From the NCBI RefSeq assembly GCF_902806315.1, contig NZ_CADCWD010000073.1, positions 1-45,925 on the forward strand: 45,925 bases of DNA, written 5' to 3'. Source of the DNA: an uncultured Sphingosinicella sp. GTDB taxonomy: Bacteria > Pseudomonadota > Alphaproteobacteria > Sphingomonadales > Sphingomonadaceae. Each line of letters opens with the position of its first letter. Positions within the stretch are counted from its first letter, which is position 1. Below, in pieces: positions 15,391 to 22,400 of the stretch. A model generated the notes under the pieces. The model had not been told where the DNA came from, did no database searches, and was given only the letters and a program-made list of their open reading frames with translations. The translations under genes were made by a program, and so were the position numbers.

Positions 15391-15420
15391 AAGGTCCGCG
15401 TTCCACCCGTTGCGGACGTG
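15391..15420 (+). repeat. 30-bp palindromic repeat, copy 7
   Basis: AAGGTCCGC, GTTCCACCCGTT, GCGGACGTG. It is the last copy of the series, 48 bases before the secreted protein gene at 15469. Confidence 0.75.
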
Positions 15421-15468
15421 GGGGCGAGCGTCTGCTATGCAACGTGCGGGATGCGGGAGGTGAGTCGG

Positions 15469-16437
15469 ATGAGACGCTCTTTTGCTTTGGCGATACTCGT
15501 TGCTGCTGCGGGGCCTGCCGCGGCTCAAGCGCATGACGCCGCTCCGGATAGCGCCGAGACATCGGTGCAGGCTGCCGGCACGGTGGCCGGGGAGACGCCG
15601 GCACCGGAAGCCAATCCGGCCGATCCTGAAACCGAGATCGTCGTCAACGGGCGTGCGATGTCCCGCAAGGAGTATCGCGAGCAGATCGTGAGCTTCGTGC
15701 GTGAAACCGGTGTCGCTTCCGGCGAGCGGCCGGCCGCGAGGTGGCTGGAGCCGGTTTGCCCGCGCATCATCGGTCTCGCCGCTCATCAGGCGGCTCAGGT
15801 GCAAGCGCAGCTGCGCAAGGTTGCGCAGGACGCCGGCATTTCGGTCACGCGTGGGCGCTGCAAGCCCAACATCGCGATTGCCTTCACCGACGATGCGAAC
15901 GGCGTCGTCCGTTCCATTCACAAGCGCTCGGCTGGCCGGCTGTCTGAAATGCCGGCAAGCGCCCGCGCTTCGCTCCTGGAGGGGGATGCGCCCGTTCGCT
16001 GGTGGTACACGACCGATGTCGTCGGCCGGTTCGGGGAGAAGCGCGGCGACATGACTCCCAAGGCGACCCCTGACGGGCCCGGTCACGTTCCGGGTGGAGA
16101 CAGGCCGTCGCTGGCCCACTACACGTCGAGCCTCGTCAGCACGCAGGAAATGCGCTCGCTGCAGAGCGCGACGGTCCTTGTCGATGTCCGAAAGGCGGCC
16201 GGCGTTTCCCTCCAGGCGCTCGCTTCTTATGCCGCCCTGGTCGCCTTCGCCGAGATCAACGGGCGCGACGCCGCTCCGACCGGCTCACTTCTCGGCAGCC
16301 TGGTTCCCGGGGGAGCGGATGAACTCACGGATATGGATCTGGCCTTCCTTCGGGCCCTCTACCGGCTCCCGCTCGACCGCCAGGCGCATGCCCACCGCCG
16401 CTCGCTCGTCGACAGGATGATCAAGGCCGACAAATGA
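15469..16437 (+). CDS. secreted sphingomonad protein of unknown function
   Basis: A 322-residue exported protein. The signal peptide MRRSFALAILVAAAGPAAAQA is followed by an acidic, proline/alanine-rich linker. Residues about 60-260 form a globular domain: EIVVNGRAMSRKEYREQIVSF, WLEPVCPRIIGLAAHQAAQV, GRCKPNIAIAFTDDANGVV, and GDAPVRWWYTTDV. Two cysteines (VCPRI and GRCKPN) probably form a periplasmic disulfide. The segment VSLQALASYAALVAFAEI resembles a C-terminal amphipathic helix. I recall similar proteins as sphingomonad hypothetical proteins without a function. GGAGG eight bases before ATG 15469 fixes the start. Upstream sequence in frame includes repeat copy 7. Confidence 0.82.
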   Translation: MRRSFALAILVAAAGPAAAQAHDAAPDSAETSVQAAGTVAGETPAPEANPADPETEIVVNGRAMSRKEYREQIVSFVRETGVASGERPAARWLEPVCPRIIGLAAHQAAQVQAQLRKVAQDAGISVTRGRCKPNIAIAFTDDANGVVRSIHKRSAGRLSEMPASARASLLEGDAPVRWWYTTDVVGRFGEKRGDMTPKATPDGPGHVPGGDRPSLAHYTSSLVSTQEMRSLQSATVLVDVRKAAGVSLQALASYAALVAFAEINGRDAAPTGSLLGSLVPGGADELTDMDLAFLRALYRLPLDRQAHAHRRSLVDRMIKADK

Positions 16438-16441
16438 GGCG

Positions 16442-16564
16442 ATGACAAAGGTCGGCGGGCCCGCGGACGTTCAACCGGATGCGTGGTTCGACCGACTGTA
16501 CGAGAGCGGCTGGCGATTGCAGGCGTTTGGAAACAACGAGGTGTGGACCTTGGTTGAGCTTTAG
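16442..16564 (+). CDS. possible 40-residue protein
   Basis: An ATG four bases after the secreted protein's stop opens 40 codons ending in TAG. The product (MTKVGGPADVQPDAWFDRLY, then ESGWRLQAFGNNEVWTLVEL) is soluble and rich in aromatic residues, with a pattern like a small alpha-beta domain. Close spacing suggests translational coupling. It has no recognised family and is too short to be certain. Confidence 0.35.
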   Translation: MTKVGGPADVQPDAWFDRLYESGWRLQAFGNNEVWTLVEL

Positions 16565-16588
16565 CAACAAGGTCTTCGGGAGTGCCCT

Positions 16589-16825
16589 ATGGCTTACCTG
16601 GGAATAGTTCTGAGTGCGTTTCTGATGACCATGACCGTAGGTGCTATTTCCAAGTTCGCCATCAGAACAATCCAGCCCGCTAAACCGGCCTCGTTCGGCG
16701 CCTTTTGTCTCACCTTGGGCTTTGCCGGTGGACATTACGGTGGGAGCGCCGAGTTCGGGCCCGAAGTGAGTGGCGCCGGCGAAGCCAATCCTGGCCTTGC
16801 TGGTCCTGTGGTCGTGGTGGTTTAA
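16589..16825 (+). CDS. possible 78-residue membrane-anchored protein
   Basis: ATG at 16589 has GGGAG six bases upstream. The N-terminus is a hydrophobic helix (AYLGIVLSAFLMTMTVGAIS), followed by a short basic stretch, a second weakly hydrophobic segment and a Gly-rich end finishing in five valines. Composition around 16570-16700 is less GC-rich than the surroundings. No family is recognised. The C-terminal half looks non-protein-like, so the gene may be truncated or spurious. Confidence 0.3.
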   Translation: MAYLGIVLSAFLMTMTVGAISKFAIRTIQPAKPASFGAFCLTLGFAGGHYGGSAEFGPEVSGAGEANPGLAGPVVVVV

Positions 16826-16939
16826 CGAGGCCGGGTTGCACGGCGTCCCTCTTGAGCGCTCAATTCGTGGCCTTGTGGAAATTGCGACAGGTTTGCCACT
16901 TCATCGCTCGGGGCGGAAAACCGATTAGAGGAGGCAGTT

Positions 16940-17341
16940 ATGAACAAGGGATCCTGCCTGTGCGGCGCCGTGAGGTTCGAGGTGGAGGGCGAGCTTCCCG
17001 GTCCCGACGCTTGCCACTGCCGCAAGTGCCGAAAATATTCGGGCCACCATTTCGTCTCCACCGACGTGCCGCGATCGGCGGTTCGGATCAGCGGCGAGGA
17101 CAAGGTGGGCTGGTATCAGTCGTCGGAAAAGGCGCGGCGCGGCTTTTGCGTTGCGTGCGGCTCGTCGCTCTTCTGGGACCCTTTGTTCAAGGACTGGATC
17201 GGCATCGCCATGGGCGCATTCGACACGCCCACCGACACGCAGCTCCACGTGCATATCTATGTCGAGGACAAGGGCGATTATTACGAGATCGCGGACGGAG
17301 TGGAGCAGTTTCCCACCGTTCCCTCGGCTCCCGGGATTTAA
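16940..17341 (+). CDS. GFA/CENP-V family zinc protein
   Basis: A 133-residue protein of the family once named glutathione-dependent formaldehyde-activating enzymes. The zinc ligands are in CLCGAVRF (6-13), CHCRKCRKYSG (25-35) and FCVACGSSLFW, matching the family's CxC, CxxC and CxxC arrangement. The FDTPTD..VHIYVEDKGDYYEI region is the usual C-terminal strand set. GGAGG lies a few bases before ATG 16940, a strong site. Catalysis in most members is unproven, so no reaction is assigned. It is a single gene. Confidence 0.92.
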   Translation: MNKGSCLCGAVRFEVEGELPGPDACHCRKCRKYSGHHFVSTDVPRSAVRISGEDKVGWYQSSEKARRGFCVACGSSLFWDPLFKDWIGIAMGAFDTPTDTQLHVHIYVEDKGDYYEIADGVEQFPTVPSAPGI

Positions 17342-17408
17342 GGGCGAGCGAACCGACGCCGTAGAACGTTTTTTCCATGCGTGCCACAGTTGCGCGGAAT
17401 CGGCCCGC

Positions 17409-17697
17409 TGGTCGAAGTGCAGGCCTGCCGTGGCGTGTCACGGCGCCGAAGGCTGCTGTTCGGCCGGCATGCTGGCGTCGCCGACAATTCGCCAGCCTCC
17501 GCTCGCCTCCCGACGGATGGTGACGAGGAAGCGCGAATAGCGAGTGCCGGGCTGTCCGCTGGGCCGGGCCGGGCATCGATGAGAAGTCCCTCGAATCCGA
17601 ATGTGCCGGACATCCCAGGGACGTCGTGCGCGGCGCGGGCGCGGGCGAGAGCGGCGTAAACGGCAATGAGCGCGCCATCCTCGGTCAGAGCAGGACG
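17409..17697 (-). pseudogene. decayed copy of the secreted gene at 18521-19036
   Basis: Minus-strand translations in more than one frame give fragments of the same protein as 18521-19036. One frame reads AVYAALARARAAHDVPGMSG and then LLIDARPGPA. After a gap another frame reads TRYSRFLVTIRREASGGWRI and then VGDASMPAEQ. Compared with the intact gene, about 57 codons are missing between ARPGPA and the GxRYxRFLVT segment, with a frameshift at the junction. A second shift spoils the end, and the signal peptide is absent. This is a partial duplicate that cannot make a full product. It lies about 800 bases from the intact gene, with the L,D-transpeptidase between them. Confidence 0.8.
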
Positions 17698-17746
17698 CAA
17701 CTCCCTTTGGCGGCCCCACCATGGTCGAAGGTGAAGCGAGCGACCG

Positions 17747-18376
17747 TCAGACCAGCTCCTGTGCTTCCTGGGCCGAGGCTATCCGCTCCTTCGTCACGAT
17801 AACGGCAGTTGAGGAGAAATTGGTGACGCCGTAGAGCTTTTTCGCGAAGCTGCGCGGGAGCCTGATGCAGCCGTGGGATGCGGGATAGCCGGGTACGCTT
17901 CCGGCATGGAGCGCGACGCCGTCCCAGGTGAGCCGCTGCATGTACGGCATCGGGGCGTCATCGTAGAGCGTAAACCGGTGGTGAACCTTCTTCTGCAGGA
18001 TGGGAAAAACGCCCGCCGGAGTTTCCTTGCCGCGCTTTCCCGTCGACACTTTAGACGTGTCCCAAAGCTCCCCGTCCTCGATGACGAACATCCTCTGCGA
18101 GGCGAGGCTGACGACGATCAGGACGCCATCCTGCAGCGCCTCCTGCGGCGTTGGAGGAGGCTCGGGCGCGGGAGGTGGCGGCGGTGGCGGCGGTGGCGGC
18201 GGTGCCGGTGGGGTTGGGGTGAACCCGGTGCTGCTGGCGACAGCCGCCTGGGCCATTGTTGCTGCACGCGCGTTGCTCTGTTCGAAGACCTGCACATGTC
18301 CGCGAGGCGGCGGAGCAAGGCTGCCGAGGAGCAACAGTCCGGCCCCGGACTTCAGTGCGAGGACAAGCTTGCCCAT
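17747..18376 (-). CDS. L,D-transpeptidase (YkuD domain) with poly-proline linker
   Basis: A 209-residue exported enzyme. The N-terminal hydrophobic segment LVLALKSGAGLLLLGSLA acts as signal or anchor. A low-complexity linker follows with eleven prolines in a row (59-69). The YkuD domain covers about 83-200, with His157 in ALHAGS and the active-site motif SHGCIRL holding His168 and Cys170. Such enzymes make 3-3 peptidoglycan cross-links or attach proteins to peptidoglycan in the periplasm, through a cysteine acyl-enzyme. Small family members like this are common in alphaproteobacteria. The linker would let the domain reach the cell wall from the membrane. Confidence 0.92.
   Translation of the reverse strand: MGKLVLALKSGAGLLLLGSLAPPPRGHVQVFEQSNARAATMAQAAVASSTGFTPTPPAPPPPPPPPPPPAPEPPPTPQEALQDGVLIVVSLASQRMFVIEDGELWDTSKVSTGKRGKETPAGVFPILQKKVHHRFTLYDDAPMPYMQRLTWDGVALHAGSVPGYPASHGCIRLPRSFAKKLYGVTNFSSTAVIVTKERIASAQEAQELV
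18174..18200 (+). repeat. three tandem 9-bp repeats coding the poly-proline run
   Basis: GGTGGCGGC is repeated three times in a row (18174-18200) inside the L,D-transpeptidase gene. Read on the minus strand, each unit codes three prolines. Copy-number change would alter linker length without shifting the frame. Confidence 0.75.
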
Positions 18377-18520
18377 GATGATCCTTCCGAGGCGCGACTA
18401 AGCAGCCAACGCTCAGAAAGGATTGAAGTTCGCTGCGGCCTTTGGATCGGCTCCTGATGGAGTCTCGCCGTAGGAAATGCGGTGGACCAAGTCAGCGCTG
18501 GCCGGCACGGCAGCGTGGTT

Positions 18521-19036
18521 TCAGCTGTCGAAGTGCAGACCTTCCGTCTTCGTGAGCGCATCGAAAGCTGCCTGTTCGGCCGGCATGCTGGCGTCGCCGA
18601 CGATGCGCCAGCCTCCGTTCGGGTCGCGGCGCATTGTAACGAGGAAGCGAGCATAGCGAGCGCCGCGCTGGCCGTCCGGGCGAACCATGGTCTGACGCAT
18701 ATAGCCGGCATCGACCGCAATATCGCCCATGACCGACCGGCGCTCGAGCCGATAGGCGGTTTCCAGCTTCACGCCCTCGGCTTGGATGCGCGCCGCCATC
18801 GGCTTGAGCCGCGCCTCGAGCTCGCCGCCGCTGATCGCCGGGCCGGGGCGGGCGTCGATGAGCAGCCCGTCCGCTCCAAAGGCGCTCGACATGCCGGGCA
18901 CGTCATGTGCGGCGCGGGCGCGGCTGAGGCCGGCGTAGACCGCGTTGAGCGCGCCATCCTCGCGGTTGGCGGCGGCGGCCGGTGCCGCCAAAACAATGCA
19001 GGCGAGCGGAAGGGCCAGCGAAGTAGAAAGTCTCAT
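18521..19036 (-). CDS. secreted NTF2/SnoaL-like protein
   Basis: A 171-residue protein with a clear signal peptide (MRLSTSLALPLACIVLAAPA, cleavage near AAAANR). The mature part is about 145 residues with the order of a SnoaL/DUF4440-type NTF2-like fold: an initial helix (ALNAVYAGLSRARAAHDVPG), a strand pair (ADGLLIDARPG), then GYMRQTMVRPDGQRGARYARF and a C-terminal GGWRIVGDASMPA typical of DUF4440. GGAG precedes the ATG at 19034-19036. A broken duplicate lies at 17409-17697. The ligand or function is unknown. Confidence 0.78.
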   Translation of the reverse strand: MRLSTSLALPLACIVLAAPAAAANREDGALNAVYAGLSRARAAHDVPGMSSAFGADGLLIDARPGPAISGGELEARLKPMAARIQAEGVKLETAYRLERRSVMGDIAVDAGYMRQTMVRPDGQRGARYARFLVTMRRDPNGGWRIVGDASMPAEQAAFDALTKTEGLHFDS

Positions 19037-19191
19037 CCGGTGCTCCTCAAGTCGGGGAGCGTCAGACCTATTGGCGGCTCCGGGCCGTGCCTGCCCCTCA
19101 AACGACAAAGGGAGAGTTCCCGCGACGAATGACTTTCGCTCCCCTAAGTCGCGCGAGGACTGCAGCGCCGCCTTGGTCCCGTTGGCTCGGA

Positions 19192-20028
19192 TCAAGCCGC
19201 ACTCATCAGTCGGGCGTCACCCCACACCTTTACGCTCCCGCCAGGCCGAGGGGCAATCTCCGCGATGATGCGCGAGGGCGTGCCCATGTCTTCGCCCTGG
19301 AGGATCTCGATGGTGCCCTCGGAAAGCCAGTCGAGGTCGCGCAGATAGCCTGCGAGCGCCGCTGCGGCCGCGCCGGTGGCGGGATCCTCGTAAACGCCGC
19401 CGGACGCGAAGGCGTTACGGGCGTGAAAGCGCCGCTGCGATTTGGCGTGCACCAGTGCGATCGTGACCAGCCCCGCTTGCTGCATGAGGGATCGCCCGGC
19501 GTCGATGTCGTACGCCATCGCCGCCAGCCTCTCCCGGGTATCGAGCGCGAGCAGAAGATGGCGCGCTCCGGCATTGATCAGCGCTGGAGGGAGGCGCGGG
19601 TCGAGTGAATCTGATGGGAGCTCGAACAAGGCGAGGGCATCTTTCAGAAGCGCTGGCTCAGCCGGTTCGCTGCAGGTGAGCGGCGAGCGCAAGGTGGCGC
19701 TGAGCCTGCCGCCTTCGGCGCGACCCTCCACGCTTATGCTCGCGTCGTTCAGGAAAAGCGGGAAGCTTCCATCGCCCACCTTCATCGCGAGTGCCGCCCC
19801 CAGAGCGATCGTCGCATGGCCGCAGAACGGCACCTCCGCCTCGGGCGCGAAGTATCTGACGCGCCATCCGTCGTCCGCGGGCGCGGCAAAGGCGGTTTCC
19901 GAGAAGCCGACCTCCCGAGCGATCCGCTGCATCTCTTCAGCCGCTGGCAGCGCGTCCGCGATGACGACACCCGCCGGGTTGCCCCCGGTCGCGCCGTCCG
20001 AGAATGCGGCGATCCGCAACACCTCCAT
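19192..20028 (-). CDS. PhzF family isomerase/epimerase
   Basis: A 278-residue protein of the PhzF fold, two diaminopimelate-epimerase-like halves. The N-terminus VLRIAAFSDGATGGNPAGVV and the general-base glutamate Glu44 in GFSETAF are present. CGHATIALGAAL (about 69-80) and the C-terminal signature EDPATGAAAAAL are diagnostic. No phenazine genes are nearby, so it is more likely one of the many housekeeping PhzF proteins of unknown substrate than a phenazine enzyme. It is cytoplasmic. It may share a transcript with the gene at 18521 downstream. Confidence 0.93.
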   Translation of the reverse strand: MEVLRIAAFSDGATGGNPAGVVIADALPAAEEMQRIAREVGFSETAFAAPADDGWRVRYFAPEAEVPFCGHATIALGAALAMKVGDGSFPLFLNDASISVEGRAEGGRLSATLRSPLTCSEPAEPALLKDALALFELPSDSLDPRLPPALINAGARHLLLALDTRERLAAMAYDIDAGRSLMQQAGLVTIALVHAKSQRRFHARNAFASGGVYEDPATGAAAAALAGYLRDLDWLSEGTIEILQGEDMGTPSRIIAEIAPRPGGSVKVWGDARLMSAA

Positions 20029-20170
20029 GGGTCTCTCCCCTCAGTGAAAGCTTGCCGGTGCGGCGATCTGCCGTGCCGCGAGCCTAAGGCACTGTTCTCC
20101 CGCGGCAGTTCGCGCGCAATCTCGTAATCGAACTCACAAGCCGCGGCAGGGAAAATGATCTGGACCAGGA

Positions 20171-20497
20171 TCAGAGCAGAGAAGCCGCCACTCCGCATCC
20201 GTTCGCGGCGCGCAGGACTTCGATCGGGATCTTGGGATCGCGGACCTGGGATGAGACGCGGATGAGATCGCTTCCGGTGAGCCGGCCGGGCGTCGTGTCG
20301 CCCCGGTTGACGGCGCCCGCCGCCCGCGCCAGCTCCTGCAGCTGGCCGATCGAGAGATTGGTCTCGAGCCGCTCGCCCACGCATCGCGCCTGCGTGGCGT
20401 CGAGGCCGTAGCGGCCCAGCTCCGTCGCGATGCTGGTGGAGGGATCGACGCAGCCGGCGGCGAGGGTCAGGCCGGCGGCGAGGGGCAAGAGGCGCAT
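20171..20497 (-). CDS. small lipoprotein of unknown function
   Basis: A 108-residue protein with a lipoprotein signal peptide: MRLLPLAAGLTLAAGC, lipobox LAAGC with Cys16. The mature part is helical (IATELGRYGLDATQARCVGE, RLETNLSIGQLQELARAAGA) with a second cysteine in ARCVGE and a third in NGCGVA. GAAGG precedes the ATG. The gene begins only 12 bases after a terminator-like hairpin that ends the upstream gene on the same strand, so it needs its own promoter within or before that hairpin, or read-through. The predicted location is the outer membrane or periplasmic face. Homologues with a function are not recognised. Confidence 0.78.
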   Translation of the reverse strand: MRLLPLAAGLTLAAGCVDPSTSIATELGRYGLDATQARCVGERLETNLSIGQLQELARAAGAVNRGDTTPGRLTGSDLIRVSSQVRDPKIPIEVLRAANGCGVAASLL

Positions 20498-20508
20498 TGG
20501 AATCCTTC

Positions 20509-20543
20509 AAAAAAAAGGGGCGCAGACTTGTGCCTGCGCCCCT
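20509..20543 (-). terminator. intrinsic terminator of the minus-strand gene at 20569
   Basis: On the minus strand: GGGGCGCAG (20542-20534), an 8-base loop, CTGCGCCCC (20525-20517), then eight T (20516-20509). A perfect 9-bp GC-rich stem with a T-tract. It ends transcripts of the membrane protein gene at 20569-21492. Confidence 0.9.
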
Positions 20544-20568
20544 CGACGATGACGTCAAGCCGCCACAA

Positions 20569-21492
20569 TCACGGACGCGGCAGGCCGGTGACGGTCGGGT
20601 GGGGCGCGCCGCGGCGGCCGCCGAACCAGCCGGCAAGCGCGCCGAGCATTAGCGAGATCGCCGCCAGCAAGGCCGCGGCCGAAGCGGCCGTGCTCGCCGT
20701 TTCGGCAGCCTGGGTTGCCTTCTGCTTCAGCTCCTCGGCCTGTTGCTTCACCTGCTGCTCCTGTTGCGCGACCTGCTGACGCGCCTGGGGAAGCGGCACA
20801 TTCTGCTCCTGCGCCGTGGTCTGGGCGGTCTGCTCGCGGGCCTGCGCCTGCTGCTGCGGATCGCCGGAGGCGGCCGCTCCGACCGCCGTGGCGGCCGTCT
20901 TCGCCATCGCGGCTGGGTCCTCGATGCCGGTGGCGTCCTTGATCTGCTCGCCGACCTGGCCGAGCGCACCCGGATTGTTCGCGGCCGCCGGGGCTGCGGT
21001 TGCAGCGGCGGTCGCTGCCGTGCGGCCGACGCCGCCCGCCGCGCTGCTGAGCGCGCCAAGTGCTCCGCCGATCACGCTGGTCACGGCGCTGCTGAGCAGA
21101 TAGATGACGATCAGCGAGGTGACCGCCCAGGCGGTGAGGCCGTGCCAGCCGCCGGTCGACTCCTTGGGCTTGCCCGATGTGCGTCCAGCCACCCATCCGC
21201 CGAAGAAAGCGGCGATGATGCCGGAAACGGTCCACCAGATCGCGGCGCCGATCGAAAATCCGCTGGCGCTGGGATTGTCGGCCGTGCCCGGATCGAGCGT
21301 GGCGAGGCCGAGGCCGAGGCCAAGCATGTTCAGCAGCAGCTGCGCGATGAGGCCGATCGCGACACCGGCGAAAACGGCGCTCCAGCTGATCTGGTTGATC
21401 GCGACCGTGCGGGCATCCTCCGCCGGGGTTACGGGGCTGACATGGGGCGCATCCTTGTCGCCTCGGTTGCGCGGGGTATCGGGGTGATCCAT
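20569..21492 (-). CDS. membrane protein with long Ala/Gln-rich helix
   Basis: A 307-residue protein. After a polar N-terminus come four membrane segments near residues 35-58 ([21 protein letters not shown]), 75-98 ([20 protein letters not shown]), 112-140 ([21 protein letters not shown], then [11 protein letters not shown]) and a C-terminal one at about 270-290 ([20 protein letters not shown]). Between them is a charged, Gln/Ala/Glu-rich stretch ([40 protein letters not shown]) that is predicted coiled coil. I recall such proteins as annotated PhnA-like membrane proteins in alphaproteobacteria, a name without functional basis. AGGAGG precedes ATG 21492. It is divergent from clpP. Confidence 0.8.
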   Translation of the reverse strand: MDHPDTPRNRGDKDAPHVSPVTPAEDARTVAINQISWSAVFAGVAIGLIAQLLLNMLGLGLGLATLDPGTADNPSASGFSIGAAIWWTVSGIIAAFFGGWVAGRTSGKPKESTGGWHGLTAWAVTSLIVIYLLSSAVTSVIGGALGALSSAAGGVGRTAATAAATAAPAAANNPGALGQVGEQIKDATGIEDPAAMAKTAATAVGAAASGDPQQQAQAREQTAQTTAQEQNVPLPQARQQVAQQEQQVKQQAEELKQKATQAAETASTAASAAALLAAISLMLGALAGWFGGRRGAPHPTVTGLPRP

Positions 21493-21580
21493 CGCTAGCG
21501 TTCCTCCTGTTGAACGGGGGCGTAGCGTCGAAGACCGCGAATGGTTCCCGCGCACCGCGGACTCGTCCCGTCGCTCGGGG

Positions 21581-21609
21581 CTTGAACCTTGTCGCGGATG
21601 CTCCGATGT
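21581..21609 (+). promoter_or_regulatory. heat-shock (RpoH-type) promoter of clpP
   Basis: CTTGAA (21581-21586), 15-base spacer, TCCGATGT (21602-21609). Compared with the sigma-32 consensus CTTGAA ... CCCCATNT, the -35 box is perfect and the -10 box matches at five of its seven defined positions. Transcription would start near 21616, which leaves the clpP ATG at 21648 with a short leader and excludes the upstream ATG at 21606. Confidence 0.65.
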
Positions 21610-21647
21610 TCGGATTATCCACTTTGAACAGGACTTCAGCAAACCTC

Positions 21648-22295
21648 ATGGACCATCGCGACATCAGCTCCGGCCTCGTTCCCATTGTCATCGAGCAGTC
21701 GAACCGGGGCGAGCGCAGCTTCGACATCTATTCGCGCCTGCTGCGCGAGCGAATCGTGTTCGTGACGGGGCAGGTCGAGGATCACATGGCGACCCTCATC
21801 ACCGCGCAGCTGCTGTATCTGGAGAGCGAGAATCCGAAGAAGGATATCTTCATGTACATCAACTCGCCGGGCGGGGTGGTGACGGCCGGAATGGCGATCC
21901 ACGACACGATGCAATATATCCGCCCGCGCGTCGGCACGGTGTGCATCGGCCAGGCCGCCTCGATGGGCAGCTTCCTCCTGGCGGCGGGCGAGCCTGGGAT
22001 GCGGGTCGCGCTCACCAATGCGCGGATCATGATCCACCAGCCTTCGGGCGGCGCGCAGGGCATGGCCTCCGACATCGAGATCCAGGCCAAGGAGATCCTG
22101 CGCATCCGGCACCGGATGAACGAGCTCTACGCCCAATATACCGGCAAGACGCTGGAGACGATCGAGAAGGCGATGGACCGCGACAAGTTCCTTTCGGCCG
22201 AGGAGTCGAAGGAGTTCGGCATCGTCGACGAGGTGTTCGACAAGCGCCCGGCGGTGGGCGAGGGGGATACGACGCATCAGGCCAATGCCGCCTGA
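21648..22295 (+). CDS. clpP: ATP-dependent Clp protease proteolytic subunit
   Basis: A 215-residue serine peptidase that forms a 14-mer degradation chamber. The catalytic serine is Ser105 in [10 protein letters not shown] and the histidine is His130 in IMIHQPSGG; the aspartate lies further on in the [11 protein letters not shown] region. The head-domain segment [17 protein letters not shown] and the handle helix are complete. The start is taken at [14 protein letters not shown]. An upstream ATG at 21606 would begin within or before the promoter's start point. clpX follows after 105 bases on the same strand, giving the normal ClpXP pair. Heat-shock regulation is inferred from the promoter. Confidence 0.97.
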   Translation: MDHRDISSGLVPIVIEQSNRGERSFDIYSRLLRERIVFVTGQVEDHMATLITAQLLYLESENPKKDIFMYINSPGGVVTAGMAIHDTMQYIRPRVGTVCIGQAASMGSFLLAAGEPGMRVALTNARIMIHQPSGGAQGMASDIEIQAKEILRIRHRMNELYAQYTGKTLETIEKAMDRDKFLSAEESKEFGIVDEVFDKRPAVGEGDTTHQANAA

Positions 22296-22400
22296 GCGCC
22301 GGCTGCCCCACGTTAATGATTAGGCCATTGAGATCGTGCGATAGTGCGGTAACATGGCCGAGATGACGGGCGCTTCAGCCGCGCCCGGACAAGGAAGATT

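Noticed and set aside
11365-15420. The 30-bp repeats as a CRISPR array
   Set aside because: Spacing runs from about 275 to 1340 bases and contains genes, so these are not short unique spacers, and there are no cas genes.
20029-20170. Minus-strand frame beginning MRSGGFSALILVQIIFP between the lipoprotein and PhzF genes
   Set aside because: It begins with a signal-like stretch but continues into the PhzF gene in a wrong frame and has no ribosome site or family. Probably a shadow.
21606-21647. ClpP start at ATG 21606
   Set aside because: This ATG overlaps the -10 box of the heat-shock promoter, and the added residues are not in the family.
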